Of a DNA stretch of 64,000 nucleotides, positions 56,591 to 64,000 are shown piece after piece. The notes under the pieces were generated by a model. That model worked only from the letters and a program-made list of their open reading frames with translations, ran no database searches and was not told the origin of the DNA. The DNA is from Isoetes taiwanensis (taxonomy: Eukaryota > Streptophyta > Lycopodiopsida > Isoetales > Isoetaceae), in assembly GCA_021234155.1 (NCBI GenBank), contig JAJEKV010000036.1, positions 9,439,426 through 9,503,425 of the forward strand, read 5' to 3'. A program made the translations under genes and the position numbers. Position 1 is the stretch's first letter; each line of letters starts with the position of its first letter.

Positions 56591-56853
56591 TATTTGATGT
56601 TTTACTTGGAGAGATGCCTTTGAAACTAACCTTAATCTTATAGATTTAGGTGATGTTTTTCCGTCAACTTGGAATCCTACCACTTGATGAAAAGCAGAAG
56701 GATTTTAAAGCATGGAATCATCTCAAAACCTGCATATGCACAGATTTTCAGAGGGATTTGAGAGTCTATACATCCTTCTCTGCAGCTCTTGCGTTCTTGC
56801 ATCACACTTTTCCTCAAGCAGGTGAAGCGCAGCAGTAATATATTCAAAGTAAG

Positions 56854-59800
56854 ATGGACAACTTAAGGCTGGAAGATTGCACTAACATGAGAGATTATAT
56901 GCAGCAATTCAAAGGATTGAGGGAGCAATATTTTGCAGCAGGTGGAAATATGTCCAATAGCACTCTTATTCAGTATGCCCTCAAAGGGTTACCCCGTGAA
57001 TATCAATCTATCATTGACTATTACAAGCTGCAGGACAAAATTACTATCACTTTCAACCAGCTTCAGCAGAAACTTGTAGATGTTGAACAAGAACGAAAAA
57101 GGTATGATATGATGGAAGCTACTTTCTATTTCTAAAGCTCGAATTTCTTCACCTTCTATGAATCCTTTAGCTTCTTCATCTGATAAATTCTCGTCTACAT
57201 CTTCCCTCTAGTGAACCCAAAGAAAGCTTTAGAACAGCCTCTAATTTTGACTCTAAGCAACCCTTTTCTTGCTGGTATTATGACAAACAGGGGCATATTA
57301 AAAGAGATTGCAAGAAACTTCTTAAAGATGTTGCTGAATTTCTCAAACATAAGGAATCTCAACAGAAAGTTAAAGATCAGGATTCTTCTACTCATGAAGT
57401 TACTGCTCAAGTTCTCATATTGACTTGGAGGAAGAAGAATTGCAATTTCTCAATTTTACTATAGAAAAGCTACATCATAATACTTGGCTAGTTGACTCCG
57501 GGGCAACCAAGCACTTGACAGGTCAGTCAAATATTTTTCAGCATATTAAATCTTATGATAAAACAGTGGTAAAGATGGCAGATGGAAATTTAGCCAAGTC
57601 TACGGGTAAAGAAAATGTTTCTATTCCCACCATAAAATGTCTTACTCTCTCAGTTGAAGATGTGATCTTAGTACCTAGATTACTTGTAAATTTGCTTAGT
57701 GTAAGTGAATTTGATAACAAGATGGGCTATTCTGTCCTGTTTTTAGATGGTCTTGTGCATATTCTCCATAAAAATCCATTGAAGTTTATTGACCTTAAAC
57801 TGTTGGGACCCATTGCTCAAGGTTATCTTAATGAGAAGGGCATGTATATTTTGGATACTACAACAAATAGTCCACAAGCAACAGAGTCCTCTCTTACTGT
57901 TGCTGTCCCTAAGAGTCTTTATGGCATGCTAGATTTGGACATATTATCTTCCAGCTTTAGTTTCAGCATCTAACTCAATATGGTTCAAGGCATGCGTCCA
58001 CTCACAACTAAGGACCTTCCATGTACTACATGCAGTCTTGGTAAACAAATACAAGCACCCTATCCCCTGCAGGCTGAATTTAGGGCCCAACAACCACTGG
58101 ATCTTCTTCACACTGATATTTATCACTTGCCAATAGAACCTCTAGTTGGAAACAGGTATTTTCTTGTGATCCTTGATGATTTCAGTAGATATATGTGGGT
58201 TTATCCCATTAAGCTCAAGTCTCAAGCATTTGCTGTTTTTAAAAACATTCAGCCTGCAAGTAAAAAAAGTAGTTCTCTACTCCTATTAAAGCTCTCCGAT
58301 TTGAGAACGCTAAGGAATATCTCTCTCAAGATTTTCAGGCTTATATTCCAAAGGGATACAAAGAGAGCTGATTATGCCATATGCTCACTCCCAAAACGGC
58401 GTGGCAGAAAGGAAAACATAACACTTATGAATTTGACTCGTAGCATGCTAAAATTTAAAGAATTGCCTCCACAACGCTGGACTGAGGCAGTTCTAGCTGT
58501 TGTCGACCTTTGTAATAGGGCTCCAACTCAAGATATCAAGTATAAGACACCATTTGAGGCTCTCTATGACAGAAAACCAGATGTATCAAATCTAAGAGTA
58601 TTTAACTGCTTAGGATTTGCTACTGTTCCTAGGCAACTCCTACAAAATCAAGGCAAACTCGCCGACGGGCCACTAATGTCATATTTATTGGCTATCCTAC
58701 AATCATGAAAGGGTGGAGATGCTATAGTCCTCTTACTAAACATGTATTTGCATCACGAAGCATGCATTTTATTGAAGATGCAGTCTACACTAAAGAGATA
58801 TATCAACCAAACAAATCTGATTATGACAAGATTATCATAAATACCTTTGACATTGAAGATGCCACTCAACTGGTCAAGTTAGTCCAACTGGTCGCTCCAC
58901 TAGTTTTGAGGTTGGAAACTCTTCATCCACTACCAATATTACAAGTATTCCTGATACTGGTACCCCTCTTAATGCTGCTATTGGTGTCTCTCACAATGCC
59001 TATGATGACTTTGAACCTTTAGCATATGACGAGCCCCTTGCTAATGATGAATCAGACATGTATGAGTTAGATATCCCACCACTTGGCCGGCCATTGTTTC
59101 AGCATGAAACACTAATGGAAACAATTGTCCCAAATCTTCCTTTGCTTCGAAGGTCTGAGAGGATTGCTCGCTTACTGCCTATCAACTACTCGGATGATAC
59201 CTCCTCTCAAATCCATCGCAATTATGTTCTCATGGCCAAAGTGTTATCAGCTCCTCAAGACCCTGTCAATCATATACAAGCAGCAACAGACCCTCACTGG
59301 GTTACAGCAATGCAAGACGAAGTAGCTATGCTACATAAGCAAGGAACATGTGAGCTAGTGCCTAAACCCATAGCAGCATAGCAGCTGGTGCTAGATGGGT
59401 GTTTCACACGAAATATCATGCTGATGGCACACTATCTAAGCATAACGCAAGGTTAGTGGCCAAAAGGTTCACACAAAAAGAAAGTTTTGATTATCATGAT
59501 ATTTTTGCACCCGTCGTCCTATTAGACACATTGAAGGCAGTGATAGCTTTGGCAGCACAAAAGGTTGGCCTCTATATCACATGGACTTCAAATCAGCTTT
59601 TTTAAACGGAGATCTAGAAGAAGAGATGTACATGTGTCAACTACCTGATTTCAAAGACCAAAATTATCCCAATTATGTGTGCAAGTTGAAGAAAAGTTTG
59701 TATGGCCTCAGACAAGCTCCACGGTGTTGGAATACCAAGATCAGTACTTCCTTGATTCAGCTTGGATATCAGAGATCAAGAGCTGATCCTGACCTACACT

Positions 59801-60839
59801 TTATCCTCTCAAAATCACAATTTAGTGCTCTTCTGCTCTATGTAGACAACACCATTATGACAGAGGATGCATCTCAAATGATCTCTCACACTAAAGCAAC
59901 AATTGCAGCCAGCTTTGAAGTCACAGACCTTGGGCTAATGCATTATTGCCTCGGAATAGAAGTATGGCAAGATCCTCAAGGTATTCATCTCACACAGCAA
60001 AAATACATTTCAGAGCTGCTTGACAACTCACATGATAGACTGCAAAGCTCTCTCTACACCATGTGATTTGAGTCAAACTCTCACACTTGAAACATATAAA
60101 GAAAACGTTGATGCAATACTGTATAGGCAGTTGGTTGGCGCCTTAATATATCTCACCAATACTAGGCCAGATATTACTTACATTGTTGCAGTTCTTTCTA
60201 GGTTTATGCATCATCCTAAGGAACCACATTGGAGAGCAGCTAGACGAGTCCTACATTATCTAAAAGGGACCCAAATGAAGGAGTTCTATATTCCAAAGTT
60301 TCAGATCCTCATCTTTTACTGTTCTCAAACTCTGACATGGCTTCCACAGATCTTGGGAAAAGGAAATGCATCACAGGCTACGTCTCTTTCTTTGGAGGCA
60401 ATCCTATAAGCTGGATTTCTAAAAAGCAGAAAACTAATAGCATTAATACTATTGAGGCTGAACTCAAAGCTTTGGTTATAACAGTCCAAGAAATGAGATG
60501 GTTAGTACACTTATTTGAAGATCTCGACTTTCTGACCAAGCCAGCAGCCATTACTGTGATAACAGTAGTGCCATTACCCATGCAAAAGATCACAGAATGC
60601 ATTTGCTTATTAAACACATGGACATCAAGCTATGGTTTATCAAAGAGGAACTCGAAAATGGTTACCTCTCTCTATTTTACTGTTCTACCAAACATCAAGT
60701 TGCAGATGGCTTCACCAAACCCTTAGGCGGGCATCAGTTCAGTCGCATGAAACAACTTCTTCACGTGCTACCCCTCAGAGGGGGTAATCAGTTTACTGTT
60801 CTTGTTTTTAGCCATGCTAGTCATCAGGGAGGATGTTAG
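56854..60839 (+). pseudogene. Ty1/copia gag-pol, frameshifted
   Basis: Gag: MRDYMQQFKGLREQYFAAGG and ALKGLPREYQSIIDYY. Protease: HNTWLVDSGATKHLTG at about 57480. Pre-integrase and integrase: CTTCSLGKQIQAPYPLQAEF, then DLLHTDIYHLP and LVILDDFSRYMWVYPIKLKS; the later part (KRRGRKENITLMNLTRSMLK) shows the third-acid region damaged. Reverse transcriptase: HMDFKSAFLNGDLEEEMYMC, KKSLYGLRQAPRCWNTKI, and LLLYVDN where the active copy has YVDD. RNase H: LVGALIYLTNTRPDITYIVA with ISWISKKQKTNSINTIEAEL. At least seven frames are needed to read it. Confidence 0.88.
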
Positions 60840-60990
60840 CACATTATACTTTCCATGACATACTCTCTAGATGACTAGACATGCCATATGTTGATGACAT
60901 GGCTCTACTATAAAGCCATAGTCATGCCTTTCTAGTTTCATTCAGTTCACTCACTAGCCTAGATGATTCGTGTATCTCATTAATAACACA
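60834..60990 (+). repeat. Probable 3' LTR of the copia element
   Basis: Begins TGTTAGCACATTATAC after GGGAGGA and may end at AATAACACA, about 157 bp; CTACTATAAAGCC near 60907 would be its TATA box. The end is uncertain because no partner LTR is present. Confidence 0.45.
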
Positions 60991-61542
60991 ATTGTGAGAA
61001 TTTTAAGCATAGCTAATTTGCTCAAGCATAAATACTTTCACCTACTTCTTAAGTCCAAGATACATGATTATGCATGATATATATATATCCATACAAACTA
61101 TGCATGATACTTGTACGTGTACACGATACTTGTATATGCTCAATAATGGTGCTACAATCTACACCAATAATTCACATCAATAATTTTACGACTATAAGAG
61201 CAGCTCCATTCGGTGGTAGAAGTCATTCATCTGCCATGGCTTATTTGCCTACTCGTCTAGAGCACATCGAATCCATTACTTGCTCCATGAGCTACAATGA
61301 TATTGTTGCATACTCCTTCTGATCCCTACCTGCAATCCAAAGCTAATGGTCGTGAGTATGATTGGCTTGGGCTTCATTGTGTTGTGATCCACCTTGTTTG
61401 ATTTCTACAAGCTGAATGGGATCACCTTAGCAGGTGTTGATGAGTGAATCATTGACTATATGCCATCAATAATATGTGCACCTATTAAAGATGTAAGGAT
61501 GTATAAGCATAATGAATAGCATATCGAACCTGGGTAACTTGT
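60991..61542. other. Non-genic stretch
   Basis: AT-rich spacer with a TATATATATCC run near 61078. No supported frame. Confidence 0.4.
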
Positions 61543-64000
61543 TCAAGTGTCCTCATCGCCTTCAGTTGCCTCTTTAGCCAATAGTTCCTGCAGCTGGACA
61601 CCTACATTTGTAGGGATTATTGTGAACAATAGCTGAGGCTCAACTGACCAAACATAATCTATGGTTTTGAGAGGCTGATAGTGTGGTCTGACATTAGGAT
61701 TTGGCCTCCACTTTTTATGCCAGCAATCCCGATATTGCTGAGCATATGTAATACCTTTCCTTGCCACTGGCTCCCATCCAGACACAAGAACCTCTTCATA
61801 ATGTGGAAGATTAGGGTCTTGTATAGGGTCCTCTTCTGCATACGCTACCCATGCAGGACACGCATCTCCTGGCCTGACAACCAAGAACATGCCTTTCTGA
61901 ACATCCTGGTATGGGTCGAATATTTCAACTGCATTTTTAGATTTATCCTTTGCAGGTCCCACGTAAGGTGGGGGGGCATTCTATTCATCAACCGTAATTG
62001 GATCTGCCTCGGCTACCACATCTTGCCTCGTTTGAGGCAAGAAGTTCTTTATTTCTGTATTGCCAGAGGGAACATCCTCTAGGACACGCATCCTGATCAA
62101 ACCAATAGTCAATAACCTCACTCATGTAAGAATCAGACCATGAGTTCACTCCAGCCTAGAGATATTAGCCCAATGCATTATGTACTTTGCAATAGACGAC
62201 CTCAAAGCATCTATGTTCTTTAGGCTTGCACATGGCTTAACAGTTGGAGAGCCAATCGTTATCATGGGCACACCATTGTCATCTGCTTTCCACATCCGAA
62301 TACCCTTATCTGGCAACCATTCTCTATGGCCTAGTCTCATCTTGTAATACATTAGTGGCCACCCATCCTTCATGCATAACTTGAACAATAAGGGCTCCAA
62401 CCAATCAAGCGATCCTTCTTATCAGGAATGTACCCTTTCACGAAAGACTTCCATCAGGAACCTCTATAACAAGGTATGGTGCTGGTGCCTTGGTGCTACA
62501 TTCTCGAAAGACTTGCATTAGCTCTGGAATAGTGCATCCGACCTGCGCATTAAAGTGGAGTAGTTACCAAAGAGTGCATCAATATCATCATGGGTATGTC
62601 CAATCATCATAAAATCTAGTTGTATTTGTTCGAAAACACCCAACCAAACAAGATACGAAAGATAAGAGAAGAGATATCTATTCTTGTTCTGGCTTGAGCA
62701 GTTGTCTAACTGCAAGTAGAGCCTCATTGGTAGCTTCTTAAGTTGTGTCTGTTGCCGCGGGAATGCTACAAAATCATGGCCAGTGCTGTTCAGTTTTTTA
62801 GTTCTCAACCCCACACTATTAAAAAGTGTTGATCCCCAAATGCACTCAGGGCGACCTTTTTCTCTCAAATGGCCCCAATTGTCTTCAGAAGTATCCTCCA
62901 AGGTTTTGATAGCATGATTCAAAGAACCAACATGAAAATTCGAATCATCCTTCCAAAGGTCGATTGAGAAATGATCTAATGCATCTGTGCCATGCTCATG
63001 CACCAGGCCTGCTAACTTTTAAGCGTTCACCCCTCCACACTGATTTTGCTAGCTTCTCCAGCCTAGGTATCATTGTCTTGCTTTGGTCCATTTTATCATG
63101 TATGATAGTAAGGGCCTGCTCAGGAAATGGTGTGACAATGCTCTCCAAGACTAGTAAAGACTTCTGCAAGAGAACTGGGCTGTCATGTGGGACTTCCTCT
63201 TTATTTGCAACTCCCTTCTCTCCATTGGATCTCTTGTCTTTGCCATTTTCTCTTTTATGACAATGCAGGTATTACACTTTGAAAATGCAATTCTTTTAGC
63301 TATTGCTACCTCTGAATGGTGTTCCTTCCATCCGCTCAAGAAAGAGGATGGAGAAACATGCTTTCCAGTCATGTCTATCACACTAGCATCAACCTCTAAA
63401 TGTATGTCTTTCTTGGTCAAGACAGAAGATAGCCTTTTCACATTCTCCCTCGCACCATCAACTGTGCTTTTGGATCTATAAGGCATAGTCTCTGCATTCT
63501 CATCTATGTACATAGACAGCACAATATTACCTACTAGCGTATGAGATCTTGTTTTTTTTTACCCAGTATTCCCATGCTCAGCTACTCTGTGACCACCCAA
63601 GAAAAATTTTCTCCATTTGTAGAAAGTAGACATTGGTATGCCGTAGGCCCTATGCCATGCTTTCGAACAAACTTCCTTATTATTCAACATGACTTTCTTG
63701 ACCTACCCATTAACTGAACAAACATCTAGCATATTATAAGCAAACATAGTCCTGTCTGCTGCTTTCATGTTACAATAGAATTTTCTCATTTGTATAATCT
63801 CACTGGAAAAAAAGCTGGCACAACATCTCCTCAAGCAACATAATGAAGACTTGAAGTCTAAGAGAGCAGTGGCCATGGTTTTCCTTTCACATTTAGTGGG
63901 GAGGGCAAGTGATCTCAGCGTTTGGTTTACCATATTGTACGATCTCTTTTTGGCATGAGCTATTTCTAGCTTTATTGCATAGTGTTCCACCCCTCCATCC
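61543..64000 (-). pseudogene. DUF7869-like transposase-family protein (copy C), runs off right edge
   Basis: The fullest of the three copies. N-terminal part at 63990-63703 (KLEIAHAKKRSYNMVNQTLR; two CC pairs). Then STFYKWRKFFLGGHRVAEHG (63.6 kb), a TAA, and ENAETMPYRSKSTVDGAREN (63.5 kb). The catalytic part, 63003-62518, has LYLQLDNCSSQNKNRYLFSY and LDFMMIGHTHDDIDALFGNY with the DN..xQNKN and GHTxxDxD residues. A frame shift follows, then MRLGHREWLPDKGIRMWKAD (62400-62146) and, at 61962-61543, GMFLVVRPGDACPAWVAYAE with YRDCWHKKWRPNP. This tail matches copy A. The protein would be an RNase H-like DNA transposase; the terminal repeats were not found. One or two stops and two frame changes make it inactive as given. 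Confidence 0.7.

Larger units (their letters stand above)
56650..60990 (+). mobile_element. Decayed Ty1/copia retrotransposon
   Basis: Gag to RNase H in copia order (gag, protease, integrase, reverse transcriptase, RNase H) on the plus strand. After the last frame comes the purine tract GGGAGGA and TGTTAGCACATT (60834), the usual start of a copia LTR. No matching 5' LTR is visible at 56.1-56.6 kb, so the left end is deleted or diverged. Multiple frameshifts make it inactive. Confidence 0.85.

Overview
This window reads as nuclear DNA of a land plant. The evidence is U2-type introns, an organelle-targeted mTERF gene, a plant-type xylulose kinase, a LEA_2 domain, and Ty1/copia, Ty3/gypsy chromovirus, CACTA, hAT-MITE and Helitron signals. 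The unusual load of DUF7869-like transposase relatives makes me favour a seed-free vascular plant (fern or lycophyte) over a flowering plant; that is inference. Most of the 64 kb is transposable-element DNA with a few host genes as islands.

Layout. 1-6.7 kb: a minus-strand gene of unknown function (AT-hook start) with a 5.5 kb non-coding LTR element (835-6348, TSD AAACA) in an intron. 8.0-8.4 kb: G-box repeats. 9.3-11.0 kb: UTP23, a small-subunit processome PIN-domain gene, five coding exons, minus strand. 11.3 kb: a MITE. 12.8-13.1 kb: last two exons of an alpha/beta-hydrolase-like gene lacking its expected histidine. 15.8-19.4 kb: truncated chromovirus holding a small retroposon with a 17-bp duplication. 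21.25 kb: a Helitron 3' end abutting a three-exon ORF. 22.2-24.3 kb: TE relics split by a hAT-like MITE. 26.3-30.8 kb: an unknown large-exon gene, intron-bearing fragments of a DExH-box helicase, and a LEA_2 exon. 31.3-36.8 kb: two large transposase-like loci. 41.2-42.7 kb: an intact single-exon mTERF4-like gene, the clearest intact gene here. 44.8-48.85 kb: a complete CACTA element (TSD ATT) with arrays of CGTCG-n-CGACG palindromes at both ends and a spliced internal gene. 49.1-56.0 kb: a decayed multi-exon minus-strand gene with a ParB/DGQH-like segment and an FCP1-type HAD domain. It carries 24-bp palindromes in its introns and is interrupted by a foldback MITE and the first half of a xylulose kinase gene. 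56.4-61.0 kb: a decayed Ty1/copia element. 61.5-64.0 kb: the third DUF7869-like copy, running off the right edge.

The genes do not form a pathway. UTP23 serves ribosome assembly in the nucleolus and the mTERF protein serves chloroplast or mitochondrial gene expression. The rest is best read as a record of nested insertion, fragment capture, and decay by C-to-T change.
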